Shown: in pieces, positions 1-8,509 of the stretch
Layout: every line of letters begins with the position of its first letter
Numbering within the stretch: the stretch's first letter is position 1
NCBI GenBank assembly: GCA_947565425.1
Contig: CANOFW010000002.1
Span: 62,001 to 126,000, forward strand
DNA: 64,000 nt
Origin: an uncultured Lachnospiraceae bacterium
GTDB lineage: Bacteria; Bacillota; Clostridia; Lachnospirales; Lachnospiraceae
Reading direction: 5' to 3'
The notes under the pieces: model-generated
The model's input: only the letters and a program-made list of their open reading frames with translations
What the model was told of the DNA's origin: nothing
The model's database searches: none
Program-made: the position numbers and the translations under genes

Positions 1-674
1 AAATCTATATACTCCTGCTTCTTATTTAGAAAATTCTCCTCGAGGCGCACCTCGGTTCCCTCTAACATCTTTTCCACCATTCTGGTATAGCCGCCGATAG
101 GAATTCCCTGGTAAGCGTCATCAAAATAATTATTGTCATAAGTGAATCGAACCGGCAAGCGTTTGATAATAAATGCTGGAAGTTCATCTGCACGTTTCCC
201 CCACTGTTTCTCCGTATACCCTTTCACCAGCCGCGAATACACATCCGGCCCTACTAGATTGATGGCCTGTTCCTCTAAATTCTTCGGGCATTCTACAGCA
301 TACTCACGCTTTTGCTGCTCAATCTTCTCCCATGCCTCCTTAGGTGTGACAACGCCCCACAGCTTATGGAAGGTGTTCATATTAAATGGCATATTATAAA
401 TTTCACCCTTGTAATTAGCAACCGGGGAATTGGTATAGCGGTTAAACTCCGCAAACTGATTGACATACTGCCAAACTTCTTTATTTGATGTGTGAAAAAT
501 ATGTGCCCCATACTCATGGACCTGAATTCCCTCTGTCTCTCTTGTGTAAATATTTCCGGCAATATGGCTGCGTTTGTCTATGACAAGACAATGTTTGCCA
601 GCTTTTTTCGCTTCCTGGGCAAACACTGCGCCAAACAGCCCCGCACCAACAATTAAATAATCATATTTTTTCAT
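1..674 (-). CDS. glf: UDP-galactopyranose mutase (partial, C-terminus beyond window)
   Basis: This FAD-dependent mutase interconverts UDP-galactopyranose and UDP-galactofuranose in the cytoplasm and supplies Galf for surface glycans. About 224 N-terminal residues are present; the 3' end lies outside the window. Reading from ATG at 674, the protein opens with a Rossmann dinucleotide-binding motif (YLIVGAGLFGAVFA), followed by HEYGAHIFHTSN near residue 60, typical of the family, and EKQWGKRADELP further on. A good Shine-Dalgarno (AAAGGAG) lies 7 bases upstream of the ATG. A promoter with an overlapping LacI/CcpA-type palindrome sits just upstream. The assignment is firm; the glycan it serves cannot be told from this fragment. 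Confidence 0.93.
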   Translation of the reverse strand, partial: MKKYDYLIVGAGLFGAVFAQEAKKAGKHCLVIDKRSHIAGNIYTRETEGIQVHEYGAHIFHTSNKEVWQYVNQFAEFNRYTNSPVANYKGEIYNMPFNMNTFHKLWGVVTPKEAWEKIEQQKREYAVECPKNLEEQAINLVGPDVYSRLVKGYTEKQWGKRADELPAFIIKRLPVRFTYDNNYFDDAYQGIPIGGYTRMVEKMLEGTEVRLEENFLNKKQEYID

Positions 675-694
675 TTATGGCTCCTTTTTTGCTA

Positions 695-741
695 TGAAAC
701 GATTACGTTTACAGTATAATATAACTATTTTTCTTACACAA
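695..741 (-). promoter_or_regulatory. glf promoter with LacI/CcpA-like operator
   Basis: On the minus strand a -35 TTGTGT (741-736) and a -10 TATACT (718-713) are separated by 17 bp. Immediately downstream, over the presumed transcription start, lies the imperfect palindrome TGTAAACGTAATCGTTTCA (713-695), which resembles a cre or LacI-family site. Its position would suit repression. No binding protein is encoded next to it. Confidence 0.5.
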
Positions 742-924
742 GCTGTTTTTGATTTCCTTCGACGGCAGACAGCGGCATTCTACATAAATTCCCGGCATTT
801 TGCCACGATTCTTTCCATTATCTTAGCACCTATTTTCAAGGGATTTTGATATAATATTTGTAGATATTATATGTGTAGAAACGCGCGCAGACTGTAATGT
901 CATTAATGATATCGAGGTGCATAA

Positions 925-1089
925 ATGGAGGTCAATCAAACATCAACAAATAGTACGTCAGATTCACTGGAAAGACTAAGGATGGAAAATGTTCTCTTAC
1001 TAGAAGAGAACAAAAAACTAACGGAAACCATAGACTGGATGCACGATACCATTTGGCGACTTGTACGCACACAACGCCCGGAAATCTAA
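925..1089 (+). CDS. small coiled-coil protein, 54 aa, function unknown
   Basis: This short ORF runs from ATG 925 to TAA 1089, with a GAGGTG ribosome binding site 5 bases upstream. The protein starts MEVNQTSTNS and contains a Leu/Glu/Lys-rich stretch (about residues 15-37, including RLRMENVLLLEENKKL) that should form a short amphipathic coiled coil. It ends with the segment DTIWRLVRTQRPEI. No domain is recognised. It lies between divergent glf and the tail of the NYN gene, and its stop is 7 bases from the NYN gene's stop, so the two are convergent. It could be a small regulatory or scaffold peptide. Reality as a gene rests on the ribosome site and heptad pattern only. Confidence 0.5.
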   Translation: MEVNQTSTNSTSDSLERLRMENVLLLEENKKLTETIDWMHDTIWRLVRTQRPEI

Positions 1090-1095
1090 TTCCTC

Positions 1096-1902
1096 TCAAT
1101 CTTCCCGCTTGCGCACCAGTACAATTTTGGTGATTCCATTGCTGGAATCATCTTTTCTGGTTTGCAACTCCGGAAATGATTCTATTAACTTTCCGAATTT
1201 CGCAAATCCATAATTCCGACAATCAAAGTCTGAATACATTCTCTGGATGATATTCCCTAATTCCGACAGGTACATCCAGCCATCTTCATCTGAATTCTCA
1301 TCTAACAAGGAAATCACGGTCTCCTTGATCGCTCGTAAATTTGTAATCGGCTGTGCGTCTTTTGCTTGCGCCTCCCTTGACGGAAGCGCTCTCTCTGCCG
1401 GTACACATTTGATTTCCTGTCTTCTCATCCGCTCCGCGATATTATTTTTCTGTACCGGATGATGATTTTTGTAAAGCACATCAAGCGTTTTAAACTGCTC
1501 GCATGCACGTACAAAAGGCGTCGGCGTCTTGCTTTCACCCATACCAATGACACGCTTGCCGGATTCTCTCAGACGCATAGCAAGCTTGGTAAAATCACTG
1601 TCGGAAGAGACGATTATAAATCCATCCACATCATTCGTATAGAGAATATCCATGGCATCTATAATCATTGCAGAATCAGAAGAATTCTTCCCTACCGTAT
1701 AGCTGTACTGTTGAATCGGCGACAAAGAATTCTCTAACAGGGAATCTTTCCAGGAATTCTTAGCAGTAGCAGTCCAGTCCCCATAAATCCTGCGGATTGT
1801 GATATTGCCAAGAGACTGCGCCTCCTTCGTCACTATGCCAATGTACTTAGAAGATACATTTTCTGCATCAATCAGCAGGGCATATTTATTTTCATCCCTC
1901 AT
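1096..1902 (-). CDS. NYN-domain RNase-like protein with C-terminal OST-HTH/LOTUS domain
   Basis: A predicted cytoplasmic RNA-binding or nuclease protein of 268 aa. Residues about 5-140 form a NYN (PIN-like) domain: ALLIDAENV carries the first catalytic aspartate, SDSAMIIDAMDIL the middle acidic residue, and GFIIVSSDSDFTKLA the DSDF motif typical of metal-dependent nucleases. After a charged linker, residues about 185-268 match an OST-HTH/LOTUS winged helix (WMYLSELGNIIQ... YGFAKFGKLIES). The start at 1902 is preferred over an in-frame ATG at 1965 because GGAAAGGAG lies 7 bases upstream, and because the promoter lies between the two. NYN-LOTUS fusions are known in bacteria, but their target RNAs are largely unknown. 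No partner gene is evident. Confidence 0.85.
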   Translation of the reverse strand: MRDENKYALLIDAENVSSKYIGIVTKEAQSLGNITIRRIYGDWTATAKNSWKDSLLENSLSPIQQYSYTVGKNSSDSAMIIDAMDILYTNDVDGFIIVSSDSDFTKLAMRLRESGKRVIGMGESKTPTPFVRACEQFKTLDVLYKNHHPVQKNNIAERMRRQEIKCVPAERALPSREAQAKDAQPITNLRAIKETVISLLDENSDEDGWMYLSELGNIIQRMYSDFDCRNYGFAKFGKLIESFPELQTRKDDSSNGITKIVLVRKRED

Positions 1903-1948
1903 TCTGTTACTCCTTTCCATTTTATCCACTATTTTATCCTTCGAGACA

Positions 1949-1977
1949 ATTATAATACTTTCCAATTACGAAAACAA
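1949..1977 (-). promoter_or_regulatory. sigma-A-type promoter of the NYN-LOTUS gene
   Basis: Minus strand: -35 TTGTTT (1977-1972), 17-bp spacer, -10 TATAAT (1954-1949). Transcription should begin near 1942, upstream of the chosen start at 1902. Confidence 0.6.
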
Positions 1978-2036
1978 CAAAAGAATTTTTCTCTTTTTTT
2001 TGCACATACTAGCGGAAAAGTGAAAGGAGAATTACT

Positions 2037-2282
2037 ATGACTGATAAAAACACTGGCAATTATCCAGGAAACACCTACGACGATGGTAATATCCCGGAAA
2101 TTGATTTACCTGGCCGCGCAGACGAACCTTCCGGGACAAACCGCTATGGAGATATGCCCATTGGCGACCCTGAAAATCATGGGGAAGATTCCTCCGGTGA
2201 AAGCAATCTGGTATGGGTCACCCCGCCGGTACTGCTGGCAGAAGCAAGGGAAGCCGTGCCAAATACCGTCGGCGGTATGTAA
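2037..2282 (+). CDS. small acidic, probably disordered protein, first gene of KDG operon
   Basis: An 81-residue ORF with a clear ribosome binding site (AAAGGAG, 7 bases before ATG 2037). The composition is rich in Gly, Asp, Glu, Pro and Asn, with no hydrophobic core, signal peptide or membrane segment. It looks intrinsically disordered until a short hydrophobic stretch (SNLVWVTPPVLLAEAREA) near the C-terminus. It ends 10 bases before the KDPG aldolase start, so it is very likely cotranscribed with eda and kdgK. No family is recognised. It could be an accessory or regulatory peptide for the pathway, or an unrelated passenger. Confidence 0.6.
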   Translation: MTDKNTGNYPGNTYDDGNIPEIDLPGRADEPSGTNRYGDMPIGDPENHGEDSSGESNLVWVTPPVLLAEAREAVPNTVGGM

Positions 2283-2292
2283 GGAGGTCATT

Positions 2293-2922
2293 ATGGATAA
2301 CATTATTGAACAATTAGAAAAGAAACGTATTATACCCGTGGTCGTCCTTCGCAATATTGCCGACGCCAAGCCACTTGCAAAGGCGCTCTGCGACGGCGGA
2401 CTACCTTGTGCGGAAATTACCTTCCGTACAGAAGCAGCTTTAGACTGCATCCAAATCATGTCCGAGGAATTCCCGGATATGCTCATCGGCGCCGGAACGG
2501 TCCTGACCACCGCACATGCTGATCAAGCAATAAAAGCAGGTGCAAAATTCATTGTCAGCCCTGGATTTAACCCCACGGTAGTCAAACATTGTATCAAAAA
2601 GAAATACCCCATTATTCCAGGCGTCAACAATCCCAGCGACATAGAAGCTGCTCTCTCTTTCGGACTAACTTTTGTAAAATTTTTCCCGGCAGAGGCATCG
2701 GGAGGATTGGAAATGATAAAAGCGCTGTCCGCCCCCTATCCACAGATGCGCTTCATGCCGACTGGCGGCATCACACCAGAAAACCTTCACACATACCTTG
2801 CTTTTGAAAAAGTTGCTGCCTGCGGCGGCACTTGGATGGTAAAGGACGAACTGCTCAAATTACAAAATTTTGAGGAAGTAAAGCGGCTAACTGAAGACGC
2901 GCTGAGAACCATTCGCAACTAA
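2293..2922 (+). CDS. eda: bifunctional KDPG / 4-hydroxy-2-oxoglutarate aldolase
   Basis: Class I aldolase (209 aa) that cleaves 2-keto-3-deoxy-6-phosphogluconate to pyruvate and glyceraldehyde-3-phosphate in uronate or Entner-Doudoroff catabolism. Family marks are IIPVVVLRN at the N-terminus, CAEITFRT with the catalytic Glu, LIGAGTVLT, FIVSPGFNP, IPGVNNPSD, and VKFFPAEASGG with the Schiff-base Lys, followed by FMPTGGI. Length is normal. The start at 2293 is set by AAGGAGG 5 bases upstream; a longer in-frame reading from 2083 would overlap the preceding small gene and is not supported. It is followed 29 bp later by KDG kinase, forming a compact two-enzyme module for 2-keto-3-deoxygluconate. 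Confidence 0.95.
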   Translation: MDNIIEQLEKKRIIPVVVLRNIADAKPLAKALCDGGLPCAEITFRTEAALDCIQIMSEEFPDMLIGAGTVLTTAHADQAIKAGAKFIVSPGFNPTVVKHCIKKKYPIIPGVNNPSDIEAALSFGLTFVKFFPAEASGGLEMIKALSAPYPQMRFMPTGGITPENLHTYLAFEKVAACGGTWMVKDELLKLQNFEEVKRLTEDALRTIRN

Positions 2923-2951
2923 AAGTGGGATATAAGAAAAGGAGAATTACT

Positions 2952-3980
2952 ATGACAGCAAAAAAAGTAGTTACTTTCGGCGAGCTGATGCTAAGGCTTG
3001 CACCGGAGGGCTATCAGCGTTTTGTGCAGGCAGATACCCTGGGAGCCACTTTCGGCGGCGGCGAGGCAAACGTCTGCGTCTCCCTGGCAAATTACGGCTT
3101 TCACGCCGTATTCGTCTCGCGCCTGCCCTCCCATGAACTTGGACAAGCAGGCGTAAATGCTCTTAGAAAATACGGTGTGGACACTTCCTACATTGCCAGA
3201 GGCGGCGACCGTGTAGGCATTTATTATTTGGAAAAAGGAGCTTCCCAACGCCCTTCCAAAGTAATCTACGACCGCGCCGGCTCTGCGCTCTATACTGCCT
3301 CGGCAGAAGATTTCTGTTGGAAAGAAATTTTTGCCGGCGCAGACTGGTTTCATTTCACCGGCATCACTCCAGCCCTTAACGACACACTTGCCGACCTGTG
3401 CCTTGCCGCGTGTCAAGCAGCGAAGGAAGCCGGGCTCACCGTCTCCTGTGATCTGAATTACAGAGGAAAATTGTGGAGCAGAGAGAAGGCCGGACAAGTA
3501 ATGGGAAAGCTCTGCCAATATGTAGATGTGTGCATTGCCAACGAAGAAGATGCAGCCGATGTTTTCGGTATTAAATCTTCCAATACAAATATTACCGCCG
3601 GAACGCTCAACCATGAAGGCTACAAGGATGTGGCGAGACAGTTAAAAGAGCGTTTCGACTTCACCAAAGTTGCTATTACCCTGCGGGAATCCATTTCCGC
3701 AAATGACAATGACTGGTCCGCCATGCTTTACGACGGCACGGACTGTTATTTCAGCAAAAAATATCATATGCATATCGTAGACCGCGTCGGCGGCGGAGAC
3801 AGTTTTGGCGGCGGTCTCATTGCTGCAACACTGATGGGTTATGATGCGCAAAAAACCATTGAGTTTGCCGTGGCAGCCTCCTGCCTCAAACACTCCATAG
3901 AAGGAGATTTCAATCTTGTCTCGATGGACGAAGTGCAAAAACTTGCTGGCGGCGACGCCTCCGGGCGGGTACAGCGGTAA
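2952..3980 (+). CDS. kdgK: 2-keto-3-deoxygluconate kinase (PfkB family)
   Basis: Phosphorylates 2-keto-3-deoxygluconate to KDPG, the substrate of the aldolase encoded just upstream. The 342-aa protein carries the PfkB N-terminal substrate motif (FGGGEANVCVSLANYG) and the C-terminal ATP-site/anion-hole motif DRVGGGDSFGGGLIAA, whose Asp is the catalytic base. The start at 2952 is chosen because AAAAGGAG lies 8 bases upstream. With eda it would feed uronate (pectin/glucuronide) breakdown; the dehydratase, isomerase and transporter genes are not in this window. The 3' end abuts a tandem repeat. Confidence 0.93.
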   Translation: MTAKKVVTFGELMLRLAPEGYQRFVQADTLGATFGGGEANVCVSLANYGFHAVFVSRLPSHELGQAGVNALRKYGVDTSYIARGGDRVGIYYLEKGASQRPSKVIYDRAGSALYTASAEDFCWKEIFAGADWFHFTGITPALNDTLADLCLAACQAAKEAGLTVSCDLNYRGKLWSREKAGQVMGKLCQYVDVCIANEEDAADVFGIKSSNTNITAGTLNHEGYKDVARQLKERFDFTKVAITLRESISANDNDWSAMLYDGTDCYFSKKYHMHIVDRVGGGDSFGGGLIAATLMGYDAQKTIEFAVAASCLKHSIEGDFNLVSMDEVQKLAGGDASGRVQR

Positions 3981-3984
3981 CATT

Positions 3985-4070
3985 CAGCGAACTATGTCCT
4001 GCTGAACATTTGAGTAAGGAGTCAGCGAACCATGTCCTGCTAAACATTTGGGTAAGGAGTCAGCTAACCA
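3985..4070. repeat. 38-bp tandem direct repeat reaching into the next gene's stop
   Basis: Two full 38-bp units (3985-4022 and 4023-4060) differ at only three positions. Each begins CAGCGAAC and ends GTAAGGAGT. A third copy begins at 4061 (CAGCTAACCAT) and breaks down after about 11 bases. That third start is the 3' end and stop codon of the convergent membrane-protein gene, so the array looks like slippage or duplication seeded from that gene end. Confidence 0.8.
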
Positions 4071-4470
4071 TACCTCCAATCATGCCGGATGCCGTACAGA
4101 GAATCAAGGTTGTAAAAAATCGGGATAATTCCATATTGATTCCCTTTTGAAATAGGATGGAGCCTAGGACCAAAATCAGGAAATAGGCTCCGCCCATAAC
4201 CATTCCCCAGAAAAACCGCCGTGTCTTCATTACCTTCCCACTCAAAAAGCCTCCCAAAAAACCGGAAAGCACATAGATTACTACAATGCCCACTGACACT
4301 ACCGTCTCGCTAAGCTGCATTTTATAGAGCATTGCTGACAACGCCAAAAGTAGCACGCCTGTCACCAGGTACATGGCAAGCAAAATTTTAAGAATTGTCA
4401 GTGGTGATACCCGCAATTTCTTTTCTCCCTGCGCCTGAACTTGTTTTTTTCTTGGATGATTCCTCTCCAT
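4060..4470 (-). CDS. TIGR04086-family four-helix membrane protein
   Basis: A 136-aa integral membrane protein with a basic cytoplasmic N-terminus (residues 1-25) and four hydrophobic segments at about 27-50, 57-77, 86-108 and 114-134. Glycine motifs such as SGFLGGFLSGKVM and ASGMIGGMVS match the TIGR04086 (YrzE-like) family of short Firmicute membrane proteins, whose function is unknown. The gene stands alone, convergent with kdgK and divergent from the CNNM transporter. Its stop codon coincides with the start of a truncated unit of the adjacent 38-bp tandem repeat. Confidence 0.8.
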   Translation of the reverse strand: MERNHPRKKQVQAQGEKKLRVSPLTILKILLAMYLVTGVLLLALSAMLYKMQLSETVVSVGIVVIYVLSGFLGGFLSGKVMKTRRFFWGMVMGGAYFLILVLGSILFQKGINMELSRFFTTLILCTASGMIGGMVS

Positions 4471-4683
4471 CTCCTCTTCCTCCCTTTTGATAGTCTATGA
4501 CAGAATGTCCATTGATACATTCTATTCTTCCCACTTTGAAACTATTCCTTGCAAAAATTCTCTTCTTCCTATATATTATTTATAACAGCCTCAGAGCACA
4601 GCATTGCGGCATATCTGTGGCCTGGTGGTATTACACCGCCAGAGATTTATAAATATTAATGCTGACCGAAAGGAGCGATATAC

Positions 4684-5958
4684 TTGGACTCAGGCGAAGC
4701 CATTCAACTATTATTTATTATTATCTTATTGATTTTATCTGCATTTTTCTCTTCTGCGGAGACATCTCTGACAACATTCAACAGAATCCGCATTGGCAAC
4801 CTTGCCAGCGAAGGCGACAAGCGTGCCAAGCGTGTACTGGAAGTCACCAGCAACCCTAACAAAATGCTCAGCGCCATCCTGATTGGCAACAATGTCGTAA
4901 ACCTGTCGGCGTCTTCCCTGGCAACTGCATTGGCAATCCAGATTTTCGGCAATGCCGGAGCCGGAATTGCTACCGGAGCTCTCACCGTTCTTGTTTTAAT
5001 TTTCGGTGAGATTTCTCCTAAGACGCTTGCCACCATTCATGCTGATAAGATCGCCCTTACTTATTCCGGCGTTATTCTGCTGCTGATGAAGATTCTCACT
5101 CCCGCAATTTTCATTATCAATAAATTATCCATGGGCTTTTTAGTATTGCTGCGGGTCAACGTAGCCGATGGACAAAATGCCCTCACAGAAGCAGAACTGC
5201 GAACGATTGTAGATGTTGGCCATAAAGAGGGCGTCATCGAGCACGAAGAACATGAAATGATTAATAATGTATTTGATTTTGGCGACTCCCAGGCAAAGGA
5301 AATCATGGTTCCCAGAATTGACATGACATTTGCGGATATCCATAGCAGCTATGATGAGCTCATAGAAATATTCCGCACAGACAAATTTACCCGTCTGCCA
5401 ATTTATGAAAACTCCACCGACAACGTCGTCGGCACAGTCAATATGAAAGACCTGCTTCTCTATGAGGCAAGCCGAGATAACTTTTCCGTGCGCGATATTT
5501 TACGTAAACCTTATTACACTTATGAGCATAAGAAAACCATTGACTTGCTTATCGAGATGAAGAAATCTTCTTTCAATATTGCTATCGTTTTAGATGAATA
5601 CGGCGCCACCGCCGGCCTGATTACACTGGAAGATATCTTAGAGGAAATTGTCGGTGAAATTCGCGACGAATACGATATGGACGAGGAAGACCCTATCCAG
5701 AAATTAGGTGAACGAGAATATCTGGTACAAGGTACGATGAACTTAGAGGACTTATGCAATTTACTGAACTTATCACTATCCTCTGAGGATTACGATACAG
5801 TAGGCGGTTACATGATTGAATTATTAGACCACCTTCCCGAAACTGGAGAATCCATCGTCACACCGGAAGATGTTTTTCTGCGCGTAGAAGACACAGATAA
5901 AAACCGCATCAACAAATTATTCCTCCGTCTGCCTGAGGATAAAGACGAAGAAAAATAA
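4684..5958 (+). CDS. CNNM/CorC-HlyC family transporter with CBS pair
   Basis: A 424-aa membrane protein of the CNNM (DUF21) family, linked to Mg2+ or Co2+ efflux. An N-terminal membrane domain (about 1-180; SSAETSLTTFNRIRIGNLA, IFGEISPKTLA) is followed by a CBS pair (about 200-330; KEIMVPRIDMTF, FTRLPIYE, VVGTVNMKDLL, GLITLEDILEEIVGEI) and a CorC/HlyC C-terminal domain (about 340-424). The start is TTG at 4684, set by AAAGGAG about 9 bases upstream; no in-frame ATG fits. A hairpin at about 4622-4642 lies in the presumed leader. The gene is monocistronic and ends at a strong bidirectional terminator shared with glgP. Confidence 0.9.
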   Translation: MDSGEAIQLLFIIILLILSAFFSSAETSLTTFNRIRIGNLASEGDKRAKRVLEVTSNPNKMLSAILIGNNVVNLSASSLATALAIQIFGNAGAGIATGALTVLVLIFGEISPKTLATIHADKIALTYSGVILLLMKILTPAIFIINKLSMGFLVLLRVNVADGQNALTEAELRTIVDVGHKEGVIEHEEHEMINNVFDFGDSQAKEIMVPRIDMTFADIHSSYDELIEIFRTDKFTRLPIYENSTDNVVGTVNMKDLLLYEASRDNFSVRDILRKPYYTYEHKKTIDLLIEMKKSSFNIAIVLDEYGATAGLITLEDILEEIVGEIRDEYDMDEEDPIQKLGEREYLVQGTMNLEDLCNLLNLSLSSEDYDTVGGYMIELLDHLPETGESIVTPEDVFLRVEDTDKNRINKLFLRLPEDKDEEK

Positions 5959-6039
5959 CAATGATTGCAAAATAAAAATACAAGTTTATTTTGTGTGTAA
6001 TTTCAGAGAAATTGCAAATGATTTCTAGATCAAAAAGGG

Positions 6040-6062
6040 AGGAGGCTCGCATGGAGCCTCCT
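6040..6062. terminator. bidirectional Rho-independent terminator
   Basis: GGAGGCTC (6041-6048) and GAGCCTCC (6054-6061) form an 8-bp GC-rich stem with a 5-base loop. AAAAAG lies on the left flank and TATCATTT on the right, so it can stop both the CNNM transcript and leftward glgP transcription. Confidence 0.75.
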
Positions 6063-6083
6063 TATCATTTATCTCTGTTTCCT

Positions 6084-8342
6084 TTATAGTTTCCAAATAT
6101 CTTTATCATACTCTGCAATTGTTCTGTCGGAAGAGAAGAATCCCGCCTTCGCTGTATTAACGAGCATTTTCTTTGCCCAGGCGCTACGGTTTTCATAATC
6201 CTTATAGATTTCCTCTTTCTTAGCCGCATAATCCTTGTAATCCAACAGCGTCATAAACCAGTCTTTGTTCAAAAGTTCCTTATAAAGACGTTCTAGATTT
6301 TCCTTCTGCCCAACTTTAAGCATCTCATCGCTAATGATAAAGTCAACTGCTTCCTTGATATCTTCGTCTTTCTCATAGTATTCTTTGGAGACATAGTCCG
6401 CTTTCTCATAATGCTCAATTACTGTATCAGAACTCTCGCCGAAAATATAGATATTGTCCTCTCCCACGAGGTCGGCAATTTCTACATTTGCGCCGTCCAT
6501 CGTTCCTAACGTCACCGCGCCGTTGAGCATAAACTTCATATTTCCAGTTCCAGACGCCTCTTTGCTTGCCAAGGAAATCTGTTCTGAAATATCACATGCA
6601 GGTATCAGCTTCTCCGCTTTCGTTACATTGTAGTTTTCCACCATAACTACTTTCAGATATGGGCTAACCTCAGGATCTTTGTTAATAATCTCCTGCAAGC
6701 AGAGAATCAGATGGATGATGTCTTTGGCAATCACGTATGCAGGAGCTGCTTTCGCGCCAAAAATTACTGTGATAGGCGTAGTAACCTTTTTGCCCTTCTT
6801 AATCTCTAAATACTTATGGATCACATACAACGCATTCATCTGCTGACGTTTATATTCATGAAGACGCTTAATCTGAATATCAAAGATGGAATTTTCATCA
6901 ATCTCTACGCCCTGGGTAGCCTTGAGATATGCAGCAAGGGCACGTTTATTTTCCTTTTTAATCTCTAACAATTTATTTAACACTTTATCATCGTCCGCAA
7001 ATTTCAACAGTTTTTCCAGTTCGTCCGCATCCTTATGCCAGCCAGTTCCGATTACTTCATCCAAATAGTGACTAAGACCTTTGTTACAGTGCATCAGCCA
7101 ACGGCGGAAAGTGATGCCATTCGTCTTATTATTGAATTTTTCAGGATATATTTTATAAAAATTATTTAACTCATTTTTCTTTAAAATTTCCGTATGAAGA
7201 TATGCCACGCCGTTGACACTATAACCATAATGAATATCCATATGCGCCATATGCACACGGTCTGCATCATCAATGATGGCAACTGATTTATCATCAAATT
7301 TCTCTTTGACAATCGTATCCAGTTCTCGGATAATCGGCATGATCTGGGGAACTACTTTATTGAGGTAGTCCATCGGCCATTTCTCTAACGCCTCAGCAAG
7401 AATCGTGTGGTTCGTATACGCACAAGTCTTAGACACAATATCAATTGCCTTTTCCATGCGGATTCCTCTTTCCATCAGCAGGCGAATCAATTCCGGAATC
7501 ACCATGCTGGGATGGGTATCATTGATCTGAATTGCCGCATAATCCGGCAAATCATAGAGTGTAGAGCCCTTCTGTTCACACTCTTCTAAAATCAAACGCG
7601 CCGCATTGCTCACCATGAAATACTGCTGGTACACACGCAGCAAACGTCCCGCATCATCAGAATCATCCGGGTATAAAAAGAGCGTAAGATTCTTACAAAT
7701 ATCCTCTTTATTAAAATCAATACCGCTTTGCACTAAACTCTCATCTACGCTCTCAATATCGAACAAGTGTAGTTTGTTCGTACGATTATCAAATCCCGTC
7801 ACGTCCAAATCGTACATCCTAGACTGCACCGTGAAACCGCCAAACTGAATAGGGTATGTCACGTCTGTCTTCGTCAGCCAGCTCTCTTTCTCGATCCAGG
7901 GATTCTTATTTTCTTTCTGTAAATGGTTCTCAAACGTCTGCAAAAACAGTCCAAAATGATAGTTGAGACCAATTCCATCCCCATTTAGGCCAAGCGTCGC
8001 CATAGAATCCAGAAAACATGCCGCCAAACGCCCCAGGCCGCCATTTCCCAATGACGGCTCCGGCTCTACCTGCTCAATCAAATTAATATCTTTGCCGTAC
8101 TGTGCCAACATCTTTGCCACTTCGTCGTAAATTCCCAGATTAATCAAATTATTGGACAGCAATTTGCCAATCAAAAATTCCGCAGAAATATAATAGATTT
8201 TCTTCTTGCCCTTATCGCTCTCCTTCTCTTTCGCCAAATCCTTAACAATTCCCAGCAGCCCATAATAGAGCTGTTCATCCGTACAGGCTGCAATATTATT
8301 GCAGCATTTCTTTTCTAGTAATTCCCTTACATTCAAGCTCAT
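6084..8342 (-). CDS. glgP: glycogen/starch phosphorylase
   Basis: Cytoplasmic PLP enzyme releasing glucose-1-phosphate from glycogen or maltodextrin. The 752-aa protein has family landmarks in order: [76 protein letters not shown], and near the C-terminus [17 protein letters not shown] with the pyridoxal-phosphate Lys, then [10 protein letters not shown]. It is slightly shorter than classical enzymes, as often in Clostridia. The ATG at 8342 is preferred over the one at 8354 because GGAGG lies 6 bases upstream. It is divergent from an AraC-type regulator, a natural candidate to control it, though this is not shown. Confidence 0.95.
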   Translation of the reverse strand: MSLNVRELLEKKCCNNIAACTDEQLYYGLLGIVKDLAKEKESDKGKKKIYYISAEFLIGKLLSNNLINLGIYDEVAKMLAQYGKDINLIEQVEPEPSLGNGGLGRLAACFLDSMATLGLNGDGIGLNYHFGLFLQTFENHLQKENKNPWIEKESWLTKTDVTYPIQFGGFTVQSRMYDLDVTGFDNRTNKLHLFDIESVDESLVQSGIDFNKEDICKNLTLFLYPDDSDDAGRLLRVYQQYFMVSNAARLILEECEQKGSTLYDLPDYAAIQINDTHPSMVIPELIRLLMERGIRMEKAIDIVSKTCAYTNHTILAEALEKWPMDYLNKVVPQIMPIIRELDTIVKEKFDDKSVAIIDDADRVHMAHMDIHYGYSVNGVAYLHTEILKKNELNNFYKIYPEKFNNKTNGITFRRWLMHCNKGLSHYLDEVIGTGWHKDADELEKLLKFADDDKVLNKLLEIKKENKRALAAYLKATQGVEIDENSIFDIQIKRLHEYKRQQMNALYVIHKYLEIKKGKKVTTPITVIFGAKAAPAYVIAKDIIHLILCLQEIINKDPEVSPYLKVVMVENYNVTKAEKLIPACDISEQISLASKEASGTGNMKFMLNGAVTLGTMDGANVEIADLVGEDNIYIFGESSDTVIEHYEKADYVSKEYYEKDEDIKEAVDFIISDEMLKVGQKENLERLYKELLNKDWFMTLLDYKDYAAKKEEIYKDYENRSAWAKKMLVNTAKAGFFSSDRTIAEYDKDIWKL

Positions 8343-8453
8343 TTTTTCCTCCATTCTCCTAAAACAATTCGCCGGGAAGTATACTATGCCATAGTTATTA
8401 GCCTTCCCTCATTTCTGATATTTATTAGTATATAGCTTATTGCCATAATTTTC

Positions 8454-8493
8454 TTGCAATATGATAGCAAAAAGTAGTACAATACTATCATAT
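8454..8493 (+). promoter_or_regulatory. promoter and inverted repeat in the glgP/araC intergenic region
   Basis: A -35 TTGCAA (8454-8459) and -10 TACAAT (8478-8483) with an 18-bp spacer face the AraC gene. A 9-bp inverted repeat, ATATGATAG (8459-8467) and CTATCATAT (8485-8493), brackets the -10 region and could be an autoregulatory operator. Confidence 0.45.
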
Positions 8494-8509
8494 GACCTAA
8501 GGAGGACTC

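Noticed and set aside
4530-4683. Mg2+ riboswitch (M-box) in the leader of the CNNM transporter
   Set aside because: Only one small hairpin (about 4622-4642) is visible; the leader is too short and lacks recognisable M-box features.
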